Below are positions 32,569-40,486 of a DNA stretch of 59,934 nt, one piece after another. A program made the translations under genes and the position numbers. Where the stretch lies: positions 116,392 to 176,325 of the forward strand of contig LGEZ01000001.1 in assembly GCA_001508005.1 (NCBI GenBank). Direction: 5' to 3'. The notes beneath the pieces are model-generated. The model made no database searches and was not told the DNA's origin. It saw only the letters and a program-made list of their open reading frames with translations. The number at the start of each line of letters is the position of its first letter. Positions within the stretch are counted from its first letter, which is position 1. The DNA is from Clostridia bacterium 41_269 (GTDB lineage Bacteria > Bacillota > DTU086).

Positions 32569-33729
32569 TTGAGCGAAAACTTTTTATCCCAAGAAGAAAT
32601 AGATGCCCTGTTAAAACAGCAGAGCCAGGAAAATGGCACAGATGGGGCTGGCGGAGGGGACGATTCTAATACTGTTGAGGAAGATCTGACTCAGGAAGAA
32701 AAGGATGCGTTGGGGGAAATAGGTAATATTTCCATGGGTTTTGCTGCTACTACTCTTTCAGAGCTTCTAAGACAGCGGGTTGTAATAACAACTCCCAACA
32801 TTAAAACTACTACTCAAAAGGATCTTTTTGAAAGTTTTGAAAAGCCTTATGTGGTTATAGAAGTTAATTATACCCAGGGGCTTACAGGAACAAACATTTT
32901 TTTTATGCATACCAACGATGCTTTGACCATAGCAGATTTAATGATGGGTGGCGATGGGAAAGGAAGCGGGGAGCTGACGGAGCTGCATTTGAGTGCTGTA
33001 GCTGAAGCGATGAACCAGATGATGGGTGCTGCAGCCACAGCTATGTCAAATATGTTTAATTTTCCTGTTACTATCTCTCCTCCCAAAATCAATAAAATTG
33101 ATTTTGATAAAGAGAAATATGATTCTCCCTTAACAGAAGAAAAAGTTGTCGTGGTTTCCTTTAAGCTCATCGTAGGAGATCTAGTGGACAGTCGATTTAT
33201 GCAGGTGATTCCCTTTGATATTGCAAAGCAGAAGGCACGAATGCTGCTGGATCCTTCATTCATCAATCAAATGACTGCAGGAGATAAAACAGAAGAAAAA
33301 CCTCTGGAAGAGTCTGCCGAGGAGGAAAAAGGAGTAAGGGCAGAGGAAAAAGCAGAAGATGAAGAATTGGTACTACCTCAAATAAGTGAGCCGGAAGAAG
33401 AAGATTTATCAGCTTCCAACCGCTTCCAAAGGACAGAGGCAGAAGCTGTGTCTATGTCTGAAAGGGAAAAAAGAAATCTTGATTTAATCCTTGATGTTCC
33501 CTTAAATGTTTCTGTTGTTCTGGGAAAAACGAAAAAGCCCATTTCCGAAGTACTTAATATGACCCCGGGAACCATTGTGGAGCTGGAGTCTTTGGCCAAT
33601 GAGCCTGTGGATATTTATGTTAACGGCACTCTTATTGCTCAAGGTGAGGTTGTGGTGGTAAATGAGAATTTTGGGGTTCAGATAAAGAATATCATAAGTC
33701 CGGAAGAGAGAATCCACAAGCTGAGGTAA
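32569..33729 (+). CDS. fliY: Flagellar motor switch phosphatase FliY
   Basis: FliY is a C-ring protein of Firmicutes that combines a CheC-like CheY-P phosphatase with a FliN domain. The 386 residues show an N-terminal CheY-P-binding motif FLSQEEIDALLKQ, a phosphatase domain with two active-site helices (GEIGNISMGFAATTLSELL and VAEAMNQMMGAAATAM), a long acidic linker (about 240-300) and the C-terminal FliN domain with VPLNVSVVLGKTKKPISEVL and VVVNENFGVQI. The start is TTG 32569 after GGAGGGG. It is the last gene of the operon. Confidence 0.96.
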   Translation: MSENFLSQEEIDALLKQQSQENGTDGAGGGDDSNTVEEDLTQEEKDALGEIGNISMGFAATTLSELLRQRVVITTPNIKTTTQKDLFESFEKPYVVIEVNYTQGLTGTNIFFMHTNDALTIADLMMGGDGKGSGELTELHLSAVAEAMNQMMGAAATAMSNMFNFPVTISPPKINKIDFDKEKYDSPLTEEKVVVVSFKLIVGDLVDSRFMQVIPFDIAKQKARMLLDPSFINQMTAGDKTEEKPLEESAEEEKGVRAEEKAEDEELVLPQISEPEEEDLSASNRFQRTEAEAVSMSEREKRNLDLILDVPLNVSVVLGKTKKPISEVLNMTPGTIVELESLANEPVDIYVNGTLIAQGEVVVVNENFGVQIKNIISPEERIHKLR

Positions 33730-33753
33730 AAAAATAAAAAATTTAAAAATCAA

Positions 33754-33813
33754 ACCGGGGGCTTTTTTAAGCTGCTGCAGAACATATTTTTATTTTTGCT
33801 GTCAACCCCCGGT
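33754..33813. terminator. Probable terminator between convergent fliY and stress-protein gene
   Basis: ACCGGGGG at 33754-33761 can pair with CCCCCGGT at 33806-33813 across a 44-base AT-rich loop. Read on the minus strand, the stem is followed by TTTGATTTTTAAATTTTTT, a good U-rich tail for the gene at 33835-34341. On the plus strand it lies just after fliY, but its tail is weak. The long loop makes it an unusual terminator. Confidence 0.5.
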
Positions 33814-33834
33814 AAAGATTAATTTGGGCTGTTT

Positions 33835-34341
33835 TTATTTTTTTTCGTGGATTTTTATGTTTTTGGCTCCATGGTTGCGGAGAACCTGTTCTGCGCGGTC
33901 AGCTTTGTCTTCGGAAGTGTTTACTGCTACAAGCACATTTCCTTCTTTTATATCCTGCTCAATTTCTCTGCCTTCTTCTTCAGGTATTCCCCAATCCAGC
34001 AGTCCCCCAGCGATGCCTCCTGTAGCTGCCCCAGCTAGAAGACCGCTGATGGGTCCTGCTGCTACTACCGGTCCCAATCCAGGGATTGCCAGTGCCCCTG
34101 CTCCTGCTGCAAGGCCTGCTAGAGCACCTAATACACCGCCGCTTGTGGTTCCATCTGCGATGTTATCTGCAGTTTCAAAAGCTGCATTGGTTAAGCCTTC
34201 TTCACCTTCACCTTCGCCTTTTCCTTTTCTTTCTTTAGCAAGGATGGATATCTCTCTGTCAAAACCTTCCTGACGCAGATCGTTAACTGCTTCTTCTGCT
34301 ACCCGTTCACTGCTGAATATTCCTAAAACGGTCTTGGACAT
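33835..34341 (-). CDS. General-stress-type protein with glycine-rich middle
   Basis: The 168 residues start with KTVLGIFSSERVAEEAVNDL, resembling the YflT/GS17M-type N-terminal domain of Firmicute general stress proteins, followed by a Gly/Ala-rich, possibly membrane-inserting zone (about 68-115, GALAGLAAGAGALAIPGLG and similar) and a short C-terminal domain with EGNVLVAVNTSEDKADRAEQ. Such proteins are often stress-induced, but their function is unclear. AGGAGGTTGAT precedes the ATG. It is the first gene of a minus-strand group after the flagellar operon; I see no promoter that I can name. Confidence 0.65.
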   Translation of the reverse strand: MSKTVLGIFSSERVAEEAVNDLRQEGFDREISILAKERKGKGEGEGEEGLTNAAFETADNIADGTTSGGVLGALAGLAAGAGALAIPGLGPVVAAGPISGLLAGAATGGIAGGLLDWGIPEEEGREIEQDIKEGNVLVAVNTSEDKADRAEQVLRNHGAKNIKIHEKK

Positions 34342-34424
34342 ATAATATCAACCTCCTAATTTAGTGGTATGTTCCAGTAAAATATAATTTCCAAAAAGCT
34401 GGGCATATATGCAGAAAAATGTTT

Positions 34425-35568
34425 TTATTTGTGATGTCCAAGACCAAGTTTTAAAAGGGGAATTTTTTTGACTTCTTTAAGCAGACCTGAATAGCTTTCT
34501 TCGCCACCTGCTGCTTTAAAAAGCATTTCTGCAATCTCAGGATTTTTTCTAACAGTTTTATGAACTAGATGGGGAAAATTGTAAACCAGTTTTGAAATTA
34601 TTGCACCTGAGCTTAGTTCTTTATGAAAATTTTCCAAAATTTTTTCTGTATATTTCTCCATTCTTCCGGTGTAACTAAGACTTTCTATTACAGTTTCTGC
34701 GGCAAGCTCGGCACTTTTTAGGGCATAGTAAATACCTTCGCCGGAAAAAGGATCGGTCAGGCCTGCAGCATCGCCCACAAGGAGCGCTCTTTTCCAGTGA
34801 AAATTATTTTTCCAATTTATTAAATAAGGGATTGGATGACCAACGCTTCTATCAATTTTATAGTTTTCAGTAATAACTGATTTAATAAAGTTGAGGGTAG
34901 TATTTTTAACATCTGTGCCTTTTTTCTGGTATGTACCGCTTCCTATGGATAAGTGATTTTTTTTTTGGAAAGATCCAGCTGTAACCCCTACTGATCAGTC
35001 CATATTCAAGCCAGATTTTTGATCTCTGCTTTTGTAAAAATTTTTTGTCCACAAAAACTTCAGCTTCATAAGCTTTTGCGTAGTTTATCTTTAGATTAAA
35101 GGGCAGTTTTTTATAGACAATACTTGCGGGACCATCTGCTCCTATTAAAACATCTGCCGTATAAGAGCGGGATGGAGTTTTAATATTAAATTTCCCCTGG
35201 GAGTATTCAATATCCAAAACAGGTGTCTGCTCAATGACAGCTGCTCCAGACTTTACAGCAAAATCTGCCAGCCATGTGTCCAGCTTATCCCGCATGGTGG
35301 TAAATATCAAAGGATTTTTGAAGTATAAATGGGCGGTTTCTTCCATTTTATAGGTTACCAAAATGCTTTCAATATGATCTTCAATTAAATTCTGCCAGCC
35401 CTCAGGTAGGAGTTCCACAGCTTTTTTTGTCAGTCCACCTCCACAGGACTTATATCGGGGGAATTTGCTTTTTTCAAAAATTATCACTTTAAGACCTGTT
35501 TCTGCCAGTTTCCAGCCGAGAAAGGAGCCGGAAGGCCCAGCACCGATAACTGCAGCATCCCAGTTCAT
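34425..35568 (-). CDS. Geranylgeranyl-reductase-family flavoprotein, with apparent single-base frameshift
   Basis: Family members reduce double bonds of isoprenoid lipids or quinones using FAD. The N-terminal frame (35568 downward) has the FAD loop VIGAGPSGSFLGWKLAE, the family motif RYKSCGGGLTKKAV and VLIGADGPASIVY. After GYSWIFPKK the frame breaks at a run of ten A on the coding strand (34957-34966) and soon stops. In the neighbouring frame the protein continues with NHLSIGSGTYQKKG and RALLVGDAAGLTDPFSGEGI, the conserved second FAD motif, to 34425. With nine A the frame is continuous, about 380 residues. The exact substrate is unknown. AAGGGAAGGGG precedes the ATG. Confidence 0.85.
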
Positions 35569-35595
35569 TGATGATCCCCTTCCCTTAGAAGGTGC

Positions 35596-36564
35596 TTAAC
35601 GGATTTTTATTAATTTAGTACAAAATACCACTACATTATTCATTAAGTCAATTGTCCCTTTGTAAAGAATGGAAACTATTTCAGCATAGGCATGGGCAAA
35701 AGGAAGGATAAGAAAGGAGGAAAATATGTTGAACAGCGTATGGGCATTGGCTATCTGTCTGGGCAGGGAAGTGGAGGTTGCTTCGACAATGGCTGTAAAG
35801 GATTTAAAAATAGGTAAAATGAGAACAATCCCAATAATGTTCAGCAAAATGTGGGCGAAGGCTGTTTTTTTTGCTGCTTCAGATCCTCCAAAGCCTGCCA
35901 GAAGAGCAGTTATGCAGGTGCCAAGATTGCAGCCCAGAGTTAGGGCAGTGGCTTCTTTTATATCAAGTATTCCCTTTTGAGAAAGGGCAATTATTATCCC
36001 AATCACAGCGCTGCTGCTTTGAGCTACAGCTGCTGCAGCAGTTCCTATTATTATACCAGCTAAGGGCTTTGCTTCCGCAGCTTCGATCATTTTAAAAAAA
36101 ATTGGGGAGTGGATTAAGGGTTCAGACCCTACTCCGATCAAATGAATGCCTTCAAAAATGGCTCCCAACCCTATTAAAAAATATCCTAAGTTTTTGGATA
36201 TGAAAAATAACAGTATACCAAAAGCGAAAATGGGTATCGCCAAATGGTATAAATTTAGGGAAAATATTTGAGCAGTCATGCATGTTCCAATATTAGCTCC
36301 CAAAATTATGCCTATGGATTTTTTAAAGTCAAGGATGCCGGCATCCACCATACTTACGGCCACTGCTGTTACCACACTGCTGCTTTGAATTATGGATGTT
36401 ATAATGGTGAAGGCAATGGTACCCCTTAGGGGAGTTGTAGTGAAATCTCTTACAGCTTTTATTAAAAAACTGTGAGGTACAGCATAAAGCTGCTTTTTAA
36501 AAATGTAAAGGCCTGCAAAAAAAAGAAGGAAACCGAGGATAAAAAACAAAATATCAATTAACAT
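35596..36564 (-). CDS. Na/Pi-cotransporter family membrane protein
   Basis: The 322 residues contain about eight hydrophobic segments and two copies of the inverted-repeat motif of the NptA/Na-Pi cotransporter family: IQSSSVVTAVAVSMVDAG and AQSSSAVIGIIIALSQKG, each followed by a GANIGTC- or GCNLGTC-type loop. These QSSS motifs form the substrate site in the family. The C-terminal PhoU-like domain found in many bacterial members is absent, so this is the short form. Phosphate uptake is probable, but substrate and coupling ion are inferred. It is probably co-transcribed with the flavoprotein gene 27 bases downstream and divergent from the PHP gene. Confidence 0.88.
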   Translation of the reverse strand: MLIDILFFILGFLLFFAGLYIFKKQLYAVPHSFLIKAVRDFTTTPLRGTIAFTIITSIIQSSSVVTAVAVSMVDAGILDFKKSIGIILGANIGTCMTAQIFSLNLYHLAIPIFAFGILLFFISKNLGYFLIGLGAIFEGIHLIGVGSEPLIHSPIFFKMIEAAEAKPLAGIIIGTAAAAVAQSSSAVIGIIIALSQKGILDIKEATALTLGCNLGTCITALLAGFGGSEAAKKTAFAHILLNIIGIVLILPIFKSFTAIVEATSTSLPRQIANAHTLFNIFSSFLILPFAHAYAEIVSILYKGTIDLMNNVVVFCTKLIKIR

Positions 36565-36604
36565 TTTCCTTCACCCATTTTATTAATTGTGAGGTTAGTC
36601 AGAT

Positions 36605-37366
36605 ATGATTGATATGCATGTACATGCAATGGCTCATGGGGAATTTGATTTCAGTGTCAAAAATTTATCTCGATTTATAAGGGAAGCAGAAAGAAAAGGT
36701 ATTAAATCAATAGGTTTTTCAGATCACAGCTGGTACCTTGGGGAAATTGATATAAAGGTTATTGGTAAAATAAAAGATCTTTTTCCCCATATAAGGGTAT
36801 GTTTAGGGCTGGAAGTGGATCATGTTCCTGATATGGATAAGGAAACTGTCATGAAAATAGATTCAATTCCCTTTGATTATGTCATTGGTTCAGTGCATGA
36901 AATTGAAGGTTGGATGTTTGATAATCCTAAATATGCTGAAGGGTTTAAAAACTGGGATATTGATGAACTTTATGAGAAGTATTTTTCCCTAGTGGATAGT
37001 GTAATTGAATCTGGAATATACAATGTTATTGGGCACCTCGACCTGATAAAAATATATGGGCACAGGCCTTCAAAAAGAATTGAAGATTTTGTGAGGCCAG
37101 TTCTTAAAAAAGCGGCTCAGAAAAATATGATTGTGGAAATTAATACCAGCGGATTATATAAGCCTGTTAAAGAGATTTATCCCAGCTTTCAAATTGTAAA
37201 GCTTTGCAAAGGCTTGGGGGTTAATGTTACTGTGGGTTCTGATGCCCACAGCCCGGAACATGTGGGCAGAGATATTCCGCTGGCAGTTGAAATGTTAAAA
37301 GAAGCAGGTTTTAGGGAAATTGTGTCCTTTAAAAACAGAAATCCCATTTTCCATGCCATTTATTAG
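36605..37366 (+). CDS. PHP-domain phosphoesterase, histidinol-phosphatase-like (copy 1)
   Basis: The 253 residues form a PHP-type TIM barrel. Metal-binding motifs are DMHVHAMAHGEFDFS at the start, GFSDHSW (about 38-44), LGLEVDHVP, SVHEIEG, IGHLDLIKIYG and GSDAHSPEHVGRD near the end. The family includes histidinol phosphatase (HisK), but no his genes are nearby, so the substrate is open. It starts 40 bases from the divergent transporter gene. A second, clearly related protein is encoded at 47172-48011. Confidence 0.85.
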   Translation: MIDMHVHAMAHGEFDFSVKNLSRFIREAERKGIKSIGFSDHSWYLGEIDIKVIGKIKDLFPHIRVCLGLEVDHVPDMDKETVMKIDSIPFDYVIGSVHEIEGWMFDNPKYAEGFKNWDIDELYEKYFSLVDSVIESGIYNVIGHLDLIKIYGHRPSKRIEDFVRPVLKKAAQKNMIVEINTSGLYKPVKEIYPSFQIVKLCKGLGVNVTVGSDAHSPEHVGRDIPLAVEMLKEAGFREIVSFKNRNPIFHAIY

Positions 37367-37408
37367 TCAAAGTTGTTCAAAGCAGCTGTTTTAAAAATAA
37401 TTCTAAGA

Positions 37409-37437
37409 TTGATTTATGAGGAAGAAACTTTTATTTT
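37409..37437 (+). promoter_or_regulatory. Possible sigma-A promoter of the lysE-ylbF-fur operon
   Basis: TTGATT at 37409-37414, a 17-base spacer and TATTTT at 37432-37437 place the transcription start in the Fur-box-like sequence at 37440-37454. A second candidate lies just upstream: TTGTTC at 37373-37378, 17 bases, AATAAT at 37396-37401. Either or both may be used. Confidence 0.42.
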
Positions 37438-37439
37438 AT

Positions 37440-37454
37440 TGATAATAATAATCA
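37440..37454. promoter_or_regulatory. Fur-box-like operator
   Basis: TGATAATAATAATCA matches the 7-1-7 Fur box TGATAATNATTATCA at all but one of the fixed positions. It lies 20 bases before lysE, overlapping the likely transcription start. The operon itself encodes a Fur-family regulator at 38510-38932, so autoregulation is a natural inference. Confidence 0.6.
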
Positions 37455-37473
37455 TTGCTAGGAGGAGATTTTT

Positions 37474-38133
37474 TTGAAATTACCCACGCTTTTTTTTACG
37501 GCTCTGGCGGTAGGTTTTTCAGGAGCGGTGGTACCGGGTCCCCTTCTAACCATTACCATTGATAGGAGCTTGAGACAGGGGTTTTCTGCTGGTCCTTTAG
37601 TTGTCCTGGGTCATGGTATTTTGGAAATAGCTACAGCTGTGGGGATGTTTTTTGGATTGGGATTGTTTTTGCGGCAGCCTTTGGTGGCTAAATTTATTGC
37701 TGTTTGCGGCGGTTTGGTCCTCATTTGGATGGGTACAGGAATGTTAAAGGGAATTAAAGGAACAGCAGCTGCTTATGGAGAAGGAGAAGAAAATAGGGGA
37801 AAGAAAGGTTTTTTGGGAAGTTCGGTGGCTGCGGGCATAATGGGAAGCCTGTCTAACCCATATTGGTTTTTATGGTGGGCTACTGTTGGGGCAGCCTTTA
37901 TAGTTGAGTCCTTGAAGTCGGGGCTCGTGGGGTTTGCTGCATTTTTTTCGGGGCATATTCTATCGGATTTATTATGGTATTCTGCTGTGTCTTTGGCTGT
38001 AACTGCTGGCAGAAGGGTTTTCAGCGACAGCACATATAAGTGGGTTACTGCATTGTGCGGAATTTTTATGATTGTTATAGCTGTTTATTTTATCTGGTCG
38101 GGTATCAGTGGTAATATAAATTTGGAGGGGTAG
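37474..38133 (+). CDS. LysE family exporter
   Basis: The 219 residues contain about six hydrophobic helices and the family N-terminus FFTALAVGFSGAVVPGPLLT, with the conserved PGP, plus the mid-protein SLSNPYWFLWWATVGAAF. LysE/RhtB proteins export amino acids or related metabolites, and a few act on metals. The Fur-box-like operator directly upstream hints at metal- or peroxide-linked control, but the substrate is unknown. TTG 37474 follows GGAGGAG. ylbF begins three bases after the stop. Confidence 0.85.
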   Translation: MKLPTLFFTALAVGFSGAVVPGPLLTITIDRSLRQGFSAGPLVVLGHGILEIATAVGMFFGLGLFLRQPLVAKFIAVCGGLVLIWMGTGMLKGIKGTAAAYGEGEENRGKKGFLGSSVAAGIMGSLSNPYWFLWWATVGAAFIVESLKSGLVGFAAFFSGHILSDLLWYSAVSLAVTAGRRVFSDSTYKWVTALCGIFMIVIAVYFIWSGISGNINLEG

Positions 38134-38135
38134 TT

Positions 38136-38498
38136 GTGAATATATATGATAAGGCTTTAGAACTGGCAAAATTGCTAGCAGATACAAAGGAATATAAGGA
38201 TTTTACAGCTGCCAAGGAAAATTTGAGTAAGAATCAAATCTGCCGTGAAATCTTGGATAATTTTAGACAGGTACAGTTGGAGGTTCAGGTGGCTGAACTG
38301 ACCGGCCATGAAGTGGATGAAGAGGTAAAGGAGCAGCTGGAAAGACTTTATGATATAATAAGTACCAATCCTACAATAACGGAGTATCTGGAAGCAGAGT
38401 ACAGATTTTCCCGTTTAATGTCTGATATTCAAAAAATTATTGCGGAAGCAGTGCCAGAATGGTTTGAACTGGATATTAATAGAAATGCTCTAAATTAG
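38136..38498 (+). CDS. YlbF/YmcA family protein
   Basis: The 120 residues are all-helical, with the family pattern LAKLLADTKEYKDFTAAKENL at the N-terminus and YRFSRLMSDIQKII in the last third. In Bacillus subtilis YlbF, YmcA and YaaT form a complex that affects RNase Y, biofilm formation, competence and sporulation. The start is GTG 38136 after GGAGGGG. It is squeezed between lysE and the Fur-family gene with gaps of 2 and about 11 bases, so all three should be expressed together. Confidence 0.85.
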   Translation: MNIYDKALELAKLLADTKEYKDFTAAKENLSKNQICREILDNFRQVQLEVQVAELTGHEVDEEVKEQLERLYDIISTNPTITEYLEAEYRFSRLMSDIQKIIAEAVPEWFELDINRNALN

Positions 38499-38509
38499 TA
38501 GAGGTGGCG

Positions 38510-38932
38510 TTGAAATTGACTGAAAAACAGAGGAGAATGACAAAACAGAAAAAAGTTATACTTGACATTTTACGGAGCACCACATCCCACCCTACCGCGG
38601 ATTGGATTTATAAAGAGGCAAAGAAAATTTTGCCCAACTTGAGTCTGGGAACTGTATACAGAAACCTTAAAAATTTAAAGGAAGAAGGCAAAATCCTTGA
38701 GCTCAGCTATGGAAGCACATGCAGCCGATTTGACGGCAACCCGGAAAACCATTATCACTGTGTATGTGTTGAGTGTGGTAGGGTTATGGATGTGGATATG
38801 TCCGTAGAGAAGGAGCTGGATAAGAAAGCTGAGGAAGCCCTAGGCTGCCCCATCTTTTACCACCGCCTGGAGTTTTACGGGTTGTGCCCCCAATGTAAAA
38901 AGGAGACCAAAAAAGCAAAAATGAGCGGTTAA
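38510..38932 (+). CDS. Fur family transcriptional regulator, PerR-like
   Basis: A metal-dependent repressor of about 140 residues. Features: winged-helix domain with SHPTADWIYKEAKK and SLGTVYRNLKNLKEEG, metal ligands in FDGNPENHYHCV, zinc cysteines in CVECG and CPQCKK, and the His in YHRLEFYG. The first His and the Asp/His cluster are as in PerR, the peroxide sensor, but Fur or Zur cannot be excluded. TTG 38510 or TTG 38516 are likely starts, since GAGGTGG at 38501-38507 is the ribosome site; GTG 38504 lies inside it. Confidence 0.88.
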   Translation: MKLTEKQRRMTKQKKVILDILRSTTSHPTADWIYKEAKKILPNLSLGTVYRNLKNLKEEGKILELSYGSTCSRFDGNPENHYHCVCVECGRVMDVDMSVEKELDKKAEEALGCPIFYHRLEFYGLCPQCKKETKKAKMSG

Positions 38933-38975
38933 TGTTATATACAGCTTTATAGAGGTGCAGGAGGTAAAAAAGGGA

Positions 38976-39656
38976 GTGGAGAGCAATATTTCCTACCTTA
39001 GAAAAATACCAGTTTTTTCGCACCTTACAGATGAAGAGCTTAAGATGGTTGATGAAATAACAAAGGTGAGAAAGTACCGAAAAAATATGCTGATCTTTGT
39101 TGAGGGAGAGCATGGAGATGAGCTTTATTTTGTAAAAAAGGGAAGGGTAAAAATATCAAAGCTTCTTGAAGATGGAAGTGAGAAAATTCTCCATATATTA
39201 AAAGAAAGAGATATTTTCGCTGAGGTGCTGCTTTTTGGTGGAGGAGAGTATCCCGCTACTGCAGAAGTTATAGAAGATGCAGAAATTGGAATAATAGAAA
39301 ACAAACCCTTAGAAGAGTTATTAAAGAAAAATGGTGAAATGACCTTAAAGATCCTTAAGGTTATGGCTGAGCGCCTGCGGCGTGCTCAGTACCATATTCG
39401 GGATTTAGCATTAAGGGATGCCTGTGGGCGCCTTTCCAGCGTGCTGCTGGATTTAGTGGAGGAACATGGAGAAGAAACCCCGGATGGCGTGAAAATATCT
39501 GTTAAGCTCAGCCAGCAGCAGCTTGCCAATATGGTGGGTACTTCCAGGGAAACTGCGGCAAGGATTTTAGGGATGTGGAGAAAAGAGGGAATTATTAAAG
39601 TTAACAATCAGATAATAGAAATTGTGGATATGGAAAGACTTAAAGAATGGCTTTGA
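38976..39656 (+). CDS. Crp/Fnr family transcriptional regulator
   Basis: About 226 residues with an N-terminal cyclic-nucleotide-binding-fold domain (LIFVEGEHGDELYFVKKGRVKI and EDGSEKILHILKERDIFAEV) and a C-terminal Crp-type helix-turn-helix (LSQQQLANMVGTSRETAARIL). No cysteine cluster of the FNR iron-sulfur type is seen at the N-terminus, and the cAMP-contact arginine motif is missing, so the signal is unknown. GTG 38976 is preferred, ten bases after GGAGGT; GTG 38955 is possible but overlaps that zone. It follows the Fur gene after about 40 bases. Confidence 0.88.
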   Translation: MESNISYLRKIPVFSHLTDEELKMVDEITKVRKYRKNMLIFVEGEHGDELYFVKKGRVKISKLLEDGSEKILHILKERDIFAEVLLFGGGEYPATAEVIEDAEIGIIENKPLEELLKKNGEMTLKILKVMAERLRRAQYHIRDLALRDACGRLSSVLLDLVEEHGEETPDGVKISVKLSQQQLANMVGTSRETAARILGMWRKEGIIKVNNQIIEIVDMERLKEWL

Positions 39657-39673
39657 GCCTCCGGGGAGGAGGC
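39657..39673 (+). terminator. Weak hairpin after the crp/fnr family gene
   Basis: GCCTCC at 39657-39662 pairs with GGAGGC at 39668-39673 over a 5-base loop, immediately after the stop codon. The following bases (ATTATTTATG) form only a poor U tract, so termination efficiency is doubtful. A strong promoter follows about 45 bases downstream, which supports a transcript boundary here. Confidence 0.35.
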
Positions 39674-39715
39674 ATTATTTATGATTAGAATTTTGTATCA
39701 ATGTGTTCTTTTTTT

Positions 39716-39745
39716 TTGCTACCCTTATACTCTGTGGGATATAAT
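39716..39745 (+). promoter_or_regulatory. Sigma-A promoter of the TPR-flavoprotein-nifZ-thiI group
   Basis: TTGCTA at 39716-39721 and a perfect TATAAT at 39740-39745 are separated by 18 bases. They lie 38 bases before the ATG at 39783. This is the clearest vegetative promoter in the window. Confidence 0.68.
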
Positions 39746-39782
39746 ATTGAACATGAATAATTGTTGCGGAGGAAAATAGAAA

Positions 39783-40456
39783 ATGCTTAATCTAATCAGG
39801 CGCCTTTATGCAAAAAGAAGTTTAGAATAGGTCTCATTATACTTACAGTGGTATTGTGCCTAGGGCTTGTGGGAACATATTTTGCCTATTTACCGCAGCT
39901 TTTATCTTCTAAAGAAAGTGCTGGGAGTGCAGGTTCTCAAGATGCTGATTATGAATATGAAAATTTAAAAAATAAGATCAGGGAATATGAGGAAAAGCTG
40001 AAGGAAAAGCCTAAGGATGTAGAAATTTTATGGAATTTAGGCAATGCATATTACGATTTGGGTGTTCGAAAATTAATTGAAGATAAAGAAATAAATGAGG
40101 GTACAGAAAATTTAAAAAAATCCTTGGAAGTTTATGAGAAAGCAGCAGAGATCAGTCCCAACGATGCAAAAATTTGGGGTCAAGCTGCTGGTGCGGCATA
40201 TTATGTAGGAGATATGGAAAAAGCGGAAAAGTATTATAAAAAAACTTTGAGTTTAGAACCTCAATCTGTTGACATGAGAATAAATTATGGACAGTTTCTA
40301 CTTTACGGAAAAAATGACATTGCCGGTGCTAAAGCCCAGTGGAAAGAAGCTTTAAGTTTTGCAAAAAATAAATCCACAAGAGAAGCACTGGAGGCCATGC
40401 TTGAGCAGGTGGAAGAGATGGAAAAACAGCAGAGCCAGAACGGGGAAAACAGCTAA
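39783..40456 (+). CDS. Membrane-anchored TPR protein, with apparent single-base frameshift near the start
   Basis: The main frame encodes a membrane segment (IGLIILTVVLCLGLVGTYF), a linker, and TPR repeats (about residues 80-200 of the joined protein, with NLGNAYYDLGV, AAEISPNDAKIWGQAAGAAY and YYKKTLSLEPQSVDMRIN), ending in a Glu/Gln-rich tail. No start with a ribosome site exists in that frame. ATG 39783, 11 bases after GGAGG, begins MLNLIRRLYAK but stops after 15 codons. If the A5 run at 39822-39826 had six A, it would read on as AKKKFRIGLIILTVV into the TPR protein, about 225 residues. Without this, GTG 39848 would start inside the membrane segment. The function is unknown; TPRs suggest protein binding outside the membrane. 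Confidence 0.75.
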
Positions 40457-40486
40457 AATTAGTTTAAATATTTTGGGGGGAACAAA

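Noticed and set aside
34425-34778. A separate 117-residue minus-strand gene
   Set aside because: It begins in the middle of the second FAD motif (GDAAGLTDPFSG) of the flavoprotein, and the same frame is open and conserved upstream to the A10 run.
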